Assembly (NCBI GenBank): GCA_900762325.1
Contig: CAAFGG010000001.1
Span: 1 to 8,444 of the forward strand
Direction: 5' to 3'
Source: an uncultured Collinsella sp.
Lineage (GTDB): Bacteria > Actinomycetota > Coriobacteriia > Coriobacteriales > Coriobacteriaceae
DNA: 8,444 nt
A program made the position numbers and the translations under genes. Of the stretch, positions 1 through 7,847 are shown piece by piece; the first letter of the stretch is position 1, and each line of letters opens with the position of its first letter. The notes below the pieces were generated by a model. The model was not told the DNA's origin. It saw only the letters and a program-made list of their open reading frames with translations, and ran no database searches.

Positions 1-1
1 A

Positions 2-460
2 GACCCCTTCGCGCCTAGCGTCCCCGACCCCGCCGCCGCACCCATCCCGGTGCCGCAGACCGTCTCGCGCGACGCGCTTGCCGGCATGGGCGGAGCCGCC
101 GCGACCGGTGCCGCCGTGGGCCTAGGCGCCGCAGCCGGCATCGCCTCCAACATGGCGAGCACTCGCGCCCCGCAGCGCCCGCTCGCCCAGCTCGTCGACG
201 TCGTGAGCGGCGAGAGCCATAGCATCACCTCCGCACAGGTGACCATCGGTCGCGAGCGCTCAGTTTCCGACATTGCCCTGCGCGACCCCAACGTGTCGCG
301 CCGCCACGCCCAGCTCACCTTTACGGGCTCGGATTGGTCGATCGAGGACCTCAATTCCACCAACGGCACGCTCGTCAACAACCGCCGCATTACGCGCTGC
401 CCGCTGCGCAACGGCGATCTGCTGACGTTTGGCCTGAGCACCTTTGAATTTAGGGGATAG
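2..460 (+). CDS. fhaA: FHA-domain protein, FhaA-like, 5'-truncated by window edge
   Basis: This is the C-terminal 152 residues of a phosphothreonine-binding protein. The frame is open to the window edge, so the true start lies upstream; a GTG at 50 is in frame but sits inside a Pro/Ala linker and has no ribosome site, so it is not taken as the start. Visible residues 1-60 are a Pro/Ala linker followed by a Gly/Ala-rich stretch. Residues about 62-150 form an FHA domain with the hallmark GRER (83-86), SRRH (99-102) and NSTNGT (118-123) motifs that bind phosphothreonine. In actinobacterial FhaA the missing N-terminus is a DUF3662 domain; that cannot be verified here. It lies 6 bases before the second FHA gene and is presumably cotranscribed with it. 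The role in reading kinase phosphorylation to control peptidoglycan synthesis is inferred from family and context. Confidence 0.85.
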   Translation, partial: DPFAPSVPDPAAAPIPVPQTVSRDALAGMGGAAATGAAVGLGAAAGIASNMASTRAPQRPLAQLVDVVSGESHSITSAQVTIGRERSVSDIALRDPNVSRRHAQLTFTGSDWSIEDLNSTNGTLVNNRRITRCPLRNGDLLTFGLSTFEFRG

Positions 461-466
461 TCGCTT

Positions 467-883
467 ATGAACATCGATATCGTCCTTTTTGCAGGCCGCA
501 TCGTCCTGGTCGCCCTGCTCTATATCTTCCTGTTCGCCGTCATGAAGACCGGCGTGGGACTTGTGCGCGGGCAGCGCCGCGACTCGGCTATCTGGACGAT
601 CGATGTGGACAAGGGTCCGCGCGGTATCCGCGGCATCCACGTAGACATGCTCGGCCCCGTCATCGTCGGTCGCTCGCCATCTTCGGACATCTGCATCAAC
701 GAACCGTTCGTCTCGGCCTCGCATGCGCGCTTTTCGCTGCAGGGCCCGGCGCTCATCATCGAGGACCTCAACTCGCTTAACGGCACGCTCGTCAACGGCC
801 GCCAGCTCGTGGAGCCCGCGACGCTGCGTGAGGGCGACGAAGTCCAGATTGGCGACGTGGTCATGAAGGTGAACCGTCGATGA
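467..883 (+). CDS. fhaB: Membrane-anchored FHA-domain protein, FhaB-like
   Basis: A 138-residue protein with one N-terminal hydrophobic segment (about residues 6-27), a short basic stretch (RGQRR, 34-38) and a C-terminal FHA domain (about 58-135). The FHA core is intact: GRS at 68-70, SASH at 83-86 and NSLNGT at 102-107, so it should bind phosphothreonine peptides at the inner face of the membrane. Length and architecture match actinobacterial FhaB. The start is ATG 467, preceded by AGGGGA at 452-457 with 9 bases between. The stop overlaps the next start (ATGA, 880-883), which points to translational coupling with the phosphatase. It is the likely adaptor between the kinase/phosphatase pair and cell-wall or division partners; the specific partner is not visible from sequence. 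Confidence 0.9.
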   Translation: MNIDIVLFAGRIVLVALLYIFLFAVMKTGVGLVRGQRRDSAIWTIDVDKGPRGIRGIHVDMLGPVIVGRSPSSDICINEPFVSASHARFSLQGPALIIEDLNSLNGTLVNGRQLVEPATLREGDEVQIGDVVMKVNRR

Positions 884-2814
884 TCGACGAGGAGAACAAG
901 TCCGCAACTATGACCGAGGCACCGGCTGCCGCCACAGCTGTGCCGGCCCACGCCGCTCCGGCGGGCTCCAAACCCGTGGAGCCCGAGGACACCGTGTTCT
1001 CCCTGCCTCTTTCGCATGTAACGCATGATATTTCGGATCCAGCCGATAACGAGGACGAAGAGGATGCCGCAGCGGCGCCCATCGGCGCACATGTTGCGGA
1101 ACAGCCCACGGCGCCCGAAGCAACCCCGGCGCCGGCTCACTTTGCAGAGCCCGTCGCCGCGGCAATCAACGAGAGCGCTGCGGTGTTTGCGGCACCCGAG
1201 CCCGCCGCGCCGGCGTTTCCCATAGCCCCGGCATCCGAGGTTGCGCCCGCGTCTACGCCGGCGCCCGAGGCGGGGACATCCCCCGAGGACCGCCCTGCAC
1301 CCAAGACCCCGCAGCCTGCGCCCGCAAGCGAGTCCGATGCCGTGGCCGAGCCCGCCGCCCAGTCGCAAAACACGCCCGCGCCGTCGCACTTTGCGACGCC
1401 CGAGCCTATAGACGTCAGCCCGCAAGATGACGAGTCGACCGCCCGCGTTTCCGAGGAGCCCGACTCCCCGGACACCGGCGATTCCGAATCAAACGCCGAG
1501 ACCGACGCCGTCTCTCCCGGTGACACAGCCGAAATCGACGTTGCCGCCGTTGAGGCCAAACTCAAAGACCCCGGCTCGACCATGAGCTTTGAGCCCCTGA
1601 TCGAGGAGCGCATCGAGACCGACTCGACCTATGATGCCGGCACCACCACGCAACTCATGTGGGGCGCCCGCTCCGACGTTGGCTGCGTGCGCCCGCACAA
1701 TGAGGATTCCTACCTGGTGCAGTCGCCGCTCTTTTGCGTATGCGACGGCATGGGTGGTCACGCTGCCGGCGAGGTGGCCTCTTCTATCGCTGTCGAGACC
1801 ATCGCCAAGACAGCTCCTCAGTCTGCCGATGCCGCACGCCTGGCGGCAGCCGTCGAGGCCGCCAACGCCGCCGTAATCGAGGCTGCCTTGAATGGCCTGG
1901 GCAAGCCCGGCATGGGCTGCACAGCCACTTGCGCCTATATCGAAAACGACACGCTCGTCATCGCCCACGTGGGTGACTCTCGCGCCTACCTGCTCCACGA
2001 GGGCACGCTCATCCGCGTGACCCGCGACCACTCCTACGTGGAGGAGCTCGTGGACGCCGGCGAGATCACGGCAGACGAGGCTCGCGTCCACCCCAACCGT
2101 TCGGTCATCACCCGCGCGCTGGGCTCGGACCCCGCTATGTATGCCGACCACTTCACTCTGCATATCGAGGAAGGCGACCGTCTGATCCTGTGCTCCGACG
2201 GCCTTTCGAGCATGATTCCCGATAGCGATATCGAGAACATCGCCACGCAGTCCTCAACCGCGCAAATCTGCGTCGACAACCTAGTGGACGCGGCGCTTGC
2301 CGCCGGCGGCCACGACAACGTGACCGTAGTAGTCGTTGACCTGGTTGACGATGGCGTTATGCGCGAGGCGCAGCGAGTGCGTCGCCGCAACATTACTATC
2401 GCCGCCATTCTGGCCCTCGTCTTTGTGCTGGCAGCTGGCATCTGGGCCTACACGGGTGTCACCGGCTCGTACTACCTGGGTACCTACCAGGGCAATGTCG
2501 CCGTCTGGCGCGGCCTGCCCGGCAAGCCGCTCGGACTCAAGCTCCACTGGCTCGAAAGCGAAACCAGCATCAAGCTGTCCGACCTGCCCGAAGACACGCA
2601 AAACCGCCTCAAGGCGGGCATTCCGCAAACAAGTGTCGACGATGCGCAGGACACGATATCCAAGTACCGCCACCAGATCGACGAGGAGCAGACCCGCCAG
2701 GTGATCGACGCGCAAACGATTCGCGACAACACCAATCAGGGATCGACCTCCGAATCAGATTCCGAGAAAACCGCCGAACAGTCCGCCGAGGCCGAAGCCT
2801 CCGATAAGAATTAG
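880..2814 (+). CDS. pstP: PP2C-type Ser/Thr phosphatase with long disordered N-terminal extension, PstP-like
   Basis: A 644-residue metal-dependent protein phosphatase expected to dephosphorylate PknB and its substrates. Residues 1-255 are Ala/Pro/Glu/Asp-rich and look disordered. The PP2C domain spans about 262-490: RPHNED (271-276), DGMGGH (289-294), HVGDSRAY (363-370), SDG (439-441) and GGHDN (476-480) supply the usual metal-binding Asp residues. A basic patch (RVRRR) precedes a membrane helix at about 504-527. The outer tail includes YYLGTYQGNVAVWRG, the conserved start of PstP extracytoplasmic tails, and ends in a Glu/Ser-rich stretch. Start ATG 880 overlaps the fhaB stop and has AAGGTG at 866-871; ATG 910 is a weaker alternative. 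Mycobacterial PstP begins directly with the catalytic domain, so the extension of about 255 residues is unusual. Confidence 0.93.
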   Translation: MIDEENKSATMTEAPAAATAVPAHAAPAGSKPVEPEDTVFSLPLSHVTHDISDPADNEDEEDAAAAPIGAHVAEQPTAPEATPAPAHFAEPVAAAINESAAVFAAPEPAAPAFPIAPASEVAPASTPAPEAGTSPEDRPAPKTPQPAPASESDAVAEPAAQSQNTPAPSHFATPEPIDVSPQDDESTARVSEEPDSPDTGDSESNAETDAVSPGDTAEIDVAAVEAKLKDPGSTMSFEPLIEERIETDSTYDAGTTTQLMWGARSDVGCVRPHNEDSYLVQSPLFCVCDGMGGHAAGEVASSIAVETIAKTAPQSADAARLAAAVEAANAAVIEAALNGLGKPGMGCTATCAYIENDTLVIAHVGDSRAYLLHEGTLIRVTRDHSYVEELVDAGEITADEARVHPNRSVITRALGSDPAMYADHFTLHIEEGDRLILCSDGLSSMIPDSDIENIATQSSTAQICVDNLVDAALAAGGHDNVTVVVVDLVDDGVMREAQRVRRRNITIAAILALVFVLAAGIWAYTGVTGSYYLGTYQGNVAVWRGLPGKPLGLKLHWLESETSIKLSDLPEDTQNRLKAGIPQTSVDDAQDTISKYRHQIDEEQTRQVIDAQTIRDNTNQGSTSESDSEKTAEQSAEAEASDKN

Positions 2815-2822
2815 AAAGGGAG
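2815..2822 (+). promoter_or_regulatory. Ribosome binding site that fixes the start of the SEDS-PBP fusion
   Basis: AAAGGGAG directly follows the pstP stop and lies 8 bases before ATG 2831. An in-frame GTG at 2822 overlaps the ribosome site itself, so ATG 2831 is the better start. Confidence 0.7.
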
Positions 2823-2830
2823 TGCCGCTT

Positions 2831-5701
2831 ATGAGTCGCCGCAACACCGAGCTGCTCTTGCTCATCGCCTCGGCGTTCCCCGTCATCCTGCTGTATGCGA
2901 TGTACGTGCTCACCGCGGGCGCTGCCATCTCCTTTGAGACGCTCGCCGTACCGATCGGCCTCTTTGCCGCCTTTGCCGCGGCCCACATTGCCGTGCGCAT
3001 CTTGGCGCCCGGTGCCGACCCCGCCATCCTGCCCATTGTCTTTGTGCTTTCGGGCATCGGCATCACGTTCGTGACGCGTCTCGCACCCGCTCTCGCCATC
3101 TCACAGCTCATCATCCTGTTTGTCTCGGTGGCCCTGATGGTGGGAACGCTCGCACTGGTCAAAAACCTCGACGTGGTCATGCGCTACAAGTACACCTTTG
3201 GCATTATCGGCATCATCCTGCTGATGCTGCCCATCTTTATCGGCACCACGATCTCGGGCTCCAAGCTCTGGATTCGCATCGCGGGCTTTACCATCCAGCC
3301 CGGCGAGTTCGCCAAGGTCTTTATCGTGCTGTTCCTGGCCGGGTACCTGGCCGAGAACCGCGAGCTGCTCTCCATCTCCAACCGCAAGATCCTGGGCTTT
3401 AAGATCCCTCGCCTGCGACTGCTGCTGCCGCTGTTTGCCGTGTGGGGTGTGTGCCTGCTCGTCGTCGTCTTCGAACGCGACCTGGGTTCGGCCGTGCTGT
3501 TCTACACCATCTTCTTGCTGATGCTCTACGTTGCCACGGGGCGCTTTTCGTATGTCGTTATCGGCCTTGCGCTCTTAGCTGTCGGAGCCGTGGGCGCCTA
3601 CAAGTTCCTGTCGCACGTTCAGGTGCGTTTCCAGGTTTGGGTCGATCCGTTTAAGGACGCCCAGGGCCAGGGCTACCAGATCGTCCAGTCGCTCTTCTCG
3701 CTTGCCGATGGCGGCCTGGTCGGTGTTGGCATCGGCAACGGCATGGCCAACAACATCCCTGTCGTCGAGTCCGACTTTATCTTCTCGGCCATTGGCGAGG
3801 AGATGGGCCTTTTGGGCGGCGGCGCCGTGCTCATCCTGTTTATGCTCTTTGCCGTGCGTGGCCTCACCACAGCTGCCCGCGCTAAATCCGACCTCGCCGC
3901 CTTTAGCGCCACCGGTCTTACGGCAGCCATCAGCTTCCAGGCCTTCTTGATCGTGGGCGGCGTCACCCGCCTGATCCCGCTGACCGGCGTCACTCTGCCC
4001 TTTATGAGCCAGGGCGGCTCCTCGCTGCTGGCAAGCTTTATCATCGTCGCGCTCCTGCTGCGCGCCGGTGACGAGGCGACCGGACGCGAGGCCGAGCTTA
4101 CCGGCACCGGCACCATGGCCGCCATCACCGATGATCAGGTCGCATCGGCCGCCGCCCCGACGGGCACGCGCTTTGCCACCTCGTCTTCCTACGGCAGCGG
4201 CAGCCATTCCGTCGGCTCGCGCATGCGCCGTCGCCTGCTCGACACGCCTGAATCCGGTGTGCTCGGCCGCGTTGCGCTCGCCAACCGTCTAACCCGTGCG
4301 GTGCTCGCCTTTACGGCGCTGTTCGCCATCCTTATCGGCAACCTCACCTATGTCCAGGTCATCAAGGCCAAGGACTATCAGGATATGCCGACCAACAACC
4401 ACACTATCGCCCGCTCCAAGTACATCCAGCGCGGTTCCATCATCACGTCCGACGGCGTGACGCTGGCCGAGTCGCTGCAGCAGGAGGACGGCACCTACGT
4501 ACGCTCCTACCCCAACGGCAACCTGGCAGCGCACGTGGTTGGCTACGTGAGCCAGCAGTATGGCACCACCGCCATCGAGAGTGTCATGAACGACACGCTC
4601 ACCGGCTCTAAGGATTACTCCAGCTGGAACAACGCCCTTGCGTCGCTCGCGGGCCAAAACCAGCCGGGCAACACCGCCAAACTCACCATCGACTCGCGCA
4701 TCCAGACGGCTGCCGAGCAGGCACTCAAGGGCTTTAAGGGCGCTGTGGTGGTTATGGATCCGCGCACCGGCGCGGTCCTCGCATGCGCAAGCTCGCCCAC
4801 ATACGACAACACCAATATCGATGCCCTGATGCAGTCGGGCGGTGGCGAGGACGGCTCCATGTACGACCGTGCCATGGACGCGCTGTACACCCCGGGCTCG
4901 ACCTTTAAGGTCGTCACACTCTCCGCGGCGCTCGAAACCGGCACCGCCAGCCTTACCAGCACGTACCAGGCACCCGGCTCCATGGACATCGGCAACGCGC
5001 CGGTCACCAACGATGCCAACGAGAGCTACGGCACCATCAGCCTGCAGCAGGCCTTCGCCGTATCGTCCAACGTCGTCTTTGGCCAGGTAGCCAACGAGAT
5101 TGGCGCCAACGCGCTCGTCCAGTTTGCCAACGCCTTTGGCTACGGCCAAAAGCTCGGCCAAGATCTGACCTCCACCGCCTCCATCATGGCCGACCCCTCG
5201 CTCATGACCGAGTGGGAGATCGCCTGGGCAGGCGCCGGCCAGCCTGTCGGCATGGACCACACGCCAGGCCCGCAGACCACCGTCATGCAAAACTGCGTGA
5301 TAGCGGCGGCCATCGCCAACAGCGGCGTGGTCATGGACCCGTTCTTCGTGGCCCAGGTGCTCGCCCCGGACGGAACCGTGGTCAAGACCACACAGTCCCG
5401 CTCGCTCGGCCAGGCCGTCAGCGCCACCACGGCCGATCAGGTCAAGCAGGCCATGCTCGCGGTTGTCCAGTCCGGCACCGGCACCGACGCCCAGATTCCG
5501 GGCGTCAAGGTCGCCGGCAAGACCGGATCGGCCGAGACCGGCGGCACCAACGTCAACTCGATGTTCGTCGGCTTCGCACCTTACGATTCACCCACGGTCG
5601 CCATCTCGGTGGCCCTGGAGGATTACGACAAACACGACGTCACGGCGGCCAAGATTGCCGGCATCGTCCTGACCGCGGCACTTGCCGCCCAAGGAGCGTG
5701 A
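2831..5701 (+). CDS. rodA-pbpA: RodA/FtsW (SEDS) glycosyltransferase fused to a class B penicillin-binding transpeptidase
   Basis: A 956-residue bifunctional peptidoglycan synthase. Residues 1 to about 412 are a multi-pass SEDS polymerase of roughly ten membrane segments, with FERDLGSA (214-221), the WVDPF motif carrying the probable catalytic Asp272, ESDFIFSAIGEEMGLLGG (313-330) and the late PFMSQGGSS loop (390-398). A Ser/Ala/Gly-rich cytoplasmic linker (about 413-484) leads to one membrane helix (about 487-511) and an outer class B PBP: RGSIITSDG (534-542), STFK with nucleophile Ser690, SSN (745-747) and KTG (897-899). All catalytic motifs are intact. There is no frameshift, stop or start signal between the halves, so this looks like a true fusion. 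Start ATG 2831 is chosen over GTG 2822 because of the ribosome site. In most Actinomycetota rodA and pbpA are adjacent separate genes at this exact position. It makes and crosslinks glycan strands at the membrane, probably under PknB control. Confidence 0.95.
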   Translation: MSRRNTELLLLIASAFPVILLYAMYVLTAGAAISFETLAVPIGLFAAFAAAHIAVRILAPGADPAILPIVFVLSGIGITFVTRLAPALAISQLIILFVSVALMVGTLALVKNLDVVMRYKYTFGIIGIILLMLPIFIGTTISGSKLWIRIAGFTIQPGEFAKVFIVLFLAGYLAENRELLSISNRKILGFKIPRLRLLLPLFAVWGVCLLVVVFERDLGSAVLFYTIFLLMLYVATGRFSYVVIGLALLAVGAVGAYKFLSHVQVRFQVWVDPFKDAQGQGYQIVQSLFSLADGGLVGVGIGNGMANNIPVVESDFIFSAIGEEMGLLGGGAVLILFMLFAVRGLTTAARAKSDLAAFSATGLTAAISFQAFLIVGGVTRLIPLTGVTLPFMSQGGSSLLASFIIVALLLRAGDEATGREAELTGTGTMAAITDDQVASAAAPTGTRFATSSSYGSGSHSVGSRMRRRLLDTPESGVLGRVALANRLTRAVLAFTALFAILIGNLTYVQVIKAKDYQDMPTNNHTIARSKYIQRGSIITSDGVTLAESLQQEDGTYVRSYPNGNLAAHVVGYVSQQYGTTAIESVMNDTLTGSKDYSSWNNALASLAGQNQPGNTAKLTIDSRIQTAAEQALKGFKGAVVVMDPRTGAVLACASSPTYDNTNIDALMQSGGGEDGSMYDRAMDALYTPGSTFKVVTLSAALETGTASLTSTYQAPGSMDIGNAPVTNDANESYGTISLQQAFAVSSNVVFGQVANEIGANALVQFANAFGYGQKLGQDLTSTASIMADPSLMTEWEIAWAGAGQPVGMDHTPGPQTTVMQNCVIAAAIANSGVVMDPFFVAQVLAPDGTVVKTTQSRSLGQAVSATTADQVKQAMLAVVQSGTGTDAQIPGVKVAGKTGSAETGGTNVNSMFVGFAPYDSPTVAISVALEDYDKHDVTAAKIAGIVLTAALAAQGA

Positions 5702-5751
5702 TGCCCGTGATCGAAGCGGATACTTGGGGCGCGCCGCGACCTATGAGCTAG
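5701..5751 (+). CDS. Possible 16-codon translationally coupled small ORF
   Basis: The ATG overlaps the preceding stop by one base (TGATG, 5699-5703) and an AAGGAG sits at 5691-5696, four bases before it. The frame encodes MPVIEADTWGAPRPMS and then stops at TAG 5749. No family is recognised. The ribosome-like site also lies inside the last codons of the fusion gene and could be chance. It may be a leader peptide, a remnant, or nothing. Confidence 0.2.
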   Translation: MPVIEADTWGAPRPMS

Positions 5752-5763
5752 CGGCAACGCGCC
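5728..5763 (+). other. GC-rich hairpin between the fusion gene and pknB
   Basis: GGCGCG (5728-5733) pairs with CGCGCC (5758-5763) and CCGC (5734-5737) with GCGG (5751-5754), leaving a CAA bulge and a 13-base loop. No T-run follows, so it is not a typical intrinsic terminator. It could modulate readthrough or mRNA stability between the two genes. I see no convincing promoter in the rest of 5702-5833. Confidence 0.35.
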
Positions 5764-5823
5764 ACACGGCCCCAGCGGCCACACATTCGGTACTACACAC
5801 ATCGTTGAGCGAATAGTTATGTT

Positions 5824-5828
5824 AGGAG
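5824..5828 (+). promoter_or_regulatory. Ribosome binding site that fixes the pknB start
   Basis: AGGAG lies five bases before ATG 5834. The upstream in-frame ATG at 5819 has no comparable site and would place this AGGAG inside the coding sequence, so 5834 is preferred. Confidence 0.6.
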
Positions 5829-5833
5829 CAGGA

Positions 5834-7795
5834 ATGGAACAGAGGGTCCTCGGGGGAAGATACCTCCTCAAGGATAAGGTGGGAACGGGCGGCATGGCGA
5901 CCGTCTTCCGTGCACAGGACCAGGTCCTCGACCGCACGGTTGCCGTCAAGATCATGCTGCCGCAGTACGCCGGCGACGCCACCTTCGCCGCGCGCTTTAA
6001 GCAGGAGGCCCAGGCAGCAGCCGGCCTCTCCTCCCCCTATATCGTGGGCGTCTACGATTGGGGCAAGGACGGCGACACCTATTACATCGTCATGGAGTAC
6101 CTGCGCGGTACCGACCTTAAGAGCGGCATCAAGAGCCACGGCGCTCTCGATCCCAAGAAGGTCGCGCAGATCGGCTCGCAGATCAGCTCCGCGCTTTCGG
6201 TCGCCCACAAGCACGAGATCATCCACCGCGACATTAAGCCGCAGAACATCATGGTGCTGCCCGACGGCAACATCAAGGTGATGGACTTTGGCATCGCGCG
6301 CGCCAAGAACAGCCACCTCACGCAAGACAACAACGTGCTGGGAACCGCCCACTACGTCAGTCCCGAGCAGACCCGTGGTCAGGACCTCGGCCCCACCTCG
6401 GATATCTACTCGCTGGGCGTCGTGATGTACGAGTGCGCCACCGGCCGCGTGCCCTTTGACGGTGATGACGCCATCTCGGTCGCACTCAAGCAGGTCAACG
6501 AGCTGCCTATTCCGCCGAGCCAGATCAACTCCGGTGTCGACGCCGACCTTGAGCGTATCATCCTCAAGTGCATGGAGAAGGACCCGGCAAACCGCTTCCA
6601 GACCGCCGACGAGCTGCGTCAGGTGCTCAACAGCTACCTGTCGGGCCGTGCCGTCAACATCTCGGAGCCCACGCGCATCATCGGTGCACCCGGTGAGCTG
6701 GGCGCCACCAAGACTCGCGAGCTTTCCGATCAGACGCGTGCCATGGTGCGTCCCGTCTCGGGCGTGAGCGGCCAGAATACCGCCCGTAGCTCGGTTTCGG
6801 GCTCCACCGGCTCCTACGAGGTCGAAAAGCCCAAATCCAACAAGAACAAGATCATCGCCGCCGTGGTGGCGGCCGTTGCCGTCATCGGCATCGTGGTGGC
6901 CTTTGCCACAGGACTCTTTGGCGGCGAGCAGGTCACCGTTCCCGATGTACTGGGCAAGGACCAGCAGACTGCCGTCGAGCTGATCAAGGAAGCCGGCCTC
7001 GAGGTCGGCACCATCGACCAAAGCTACAACGACGATGTCGACGAGGGCAAGGTCGCCGAGCAGACGCCCAACGGCAACACCAAGAAGGCCAAGGGCACTA
7101 AGGTGAACCTGGTAATCTCCAAGGGCCCCAAGCCCTCCGAGAAGGTTGAGGTTCCCCGGCTTGTCGGCCTGACCAAGGACCAGGCAGAAGCCGCGCTGGC
7201 AAGCGTTGGCCTGAAGGGCAACGCCTCCGAGGAGGCCAACGAGGCCGATGAGGGCCAGGTCTTTGAGCAGGGCACCGAAGCCGGTAAGGAAGTCGCGAAG
7301 GGCACGACCATCTCATACAAGGTCTCGAGCGGCCCGGATACCACGTCCGTCCCCGACCTGACCGACATGACCGAGGCCCAGGCGCGCAACGCCCTCGATA
7401 TGGCAGGCTTTGGCGTCGACGTGAGCTACCAGGAGAACGACTCGGTTACCGAGGGCACCGTGATCAGCTGGAACCCCAGCGGTAAGCAGAAGCCCGGCGC
7501 CACGATTACCGTCGTCATTGCCAAGAAGTCCGGCAAGGCCACCGTCCCGGGCAACCTGTACGGCAAGAGCATTTCCGCCGCCGTTACCGCGCTCAACAAC
7601 GCCGGTTTCTATAACATCGGCTTCTGTGACCAGAACGGCAATCCCGTGAGCGGCAACGAGGATGCCACCGTTACGGGCGTCTCCCCCACCGGCAAGCAGT
7701 CCACCGACAGCACGATCACGCTAACAGTCGCACTTTCTGGTTCGGGTTCGGGCTCTGGCTCGGGCACGGGCGACGATTCCGGTACGACCAACTAG
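5834..7795 (+). CDS. pknB: PASTA-domain Ser/Thr protein kinase, PknB-like
   Basis: A 653-residue transmembrane kinase. The cytoplasmic kinase domain (about 9-270) has the glycine loop GTGGMATVF (17-25), Lys39, Glu58, HRDIKPQN with catalytic Asp133, DFG at 151-153 and an activation segment reaching GTAHYVSPEQ, so it should be active. A juxtamembrane linker (about 271-337) precedes a membrane helix (about 338-362). Four outer PASTA repeats follow at about 366-431, 437-501, 503-566 and 569-635; the last is divergent and carries Cys598. A Ser-Gly repeat tail ends the protein (635-653). PASTA repeats of this family bind muropeptides or lipid II, which fits the neighbouring peptidoglycan synthase. 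It is the last gene of the unit, followed by a strong terminator. Only one kinase gene is present, with no pknA between it and the synthase. Start ATG 5834 is chosen by its ribosome site; ATG 5819 would add five residues. Confidence 0.95.
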   Translation: MEQRVLGGRYLLKDKVGTGGMATVFRAQDQVLDRTVAVKIMLPQYAGDATFAARFKQEAQAAAGLSSPYIVGVYDWGKDGDTYYIVMEYLRGTDLKSGIKSHGALDPKKVAQIGSQISSALSVAHKHEIIHRDIKPQNIMVLPDGNIKVMDFGIARAKNSHLTQDNNVLGTAHYVSPEQTRGQDLGPTSDIYSLGVVMYECATGRVPFDGDDAISVALKQVNELPIPPSQINSGVDADLERIILKCMEKDPANRFQTADELRQVLNSYLSGRAVNISEPTRIIGAPGELGATKTRELSDQTRAMVRPVSGVSGQNTARSSVSGSTGSYEVEKPKSNKNKIIAAVVAAVAVIGIVVAFATGLFGGEQVTVPDVLGKDQQTAVELIKEAGLEVGTIDQSYNDDVDEGKVAEQTPNGNTKKAKGTKVNLVISKGPKPSEKVEVPRLVGLTKDQAEAALASVGLKGNASEEANEADEGQVFEQGTEAGKEVAKGTTISYKVSSGPDTTSVPDLTDMTEAQARNALDMAGFGVDVSYQENDSVTEGTVISWNPSGKQKPGATITVVIAKKSGKATVPGNLYGKSISAAVTALNNAGFYNIGFCDQNGNPVSGNEDATVTGVSPTGKQSTDSTITLTVALSGSGSGSGSGTGDDSGTTN

Positions 7796-7847
7796 TCGCC
7801 ACCCCACCACTCATCACGGCTTTCGCCGCAAACATATTCGCTCACAG

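Noticed and set aside
260..1613. Long minus-strand frames opposite the FHA and phosphatase genes (215, 301 and 158 codons)
   Set aside because: High-GC coding DNA gives long opposite-strand frames. Their Arg/Gly-rich translations have no family features, while the plus-strand frames carry intact FHA and PP2C motifs.
2822..2830. GTG 2822 as the start of the SEDS-PBP fusion
   Set aside because: The GTG overlaps the AAAGGGAG ribosome site, while ATG 2831 lies 8 bases after it.
5819..5833. ATG 5819 as the pknB start
   Set aside because: It would put the only good ribosome site (5824-5828) inside the gene; ATG 5834 gives the usual short kinase N-terminus (MEQRVLGGRYLL).
5760..5833. A sigma-70-type promoter for pknB
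   Set aside because: TTGAGC (5805-5810) and TAGTTA (5814-5819) are too close together, and no other pair has acceptable spacing. Readthrough from upstream is the simpler view.
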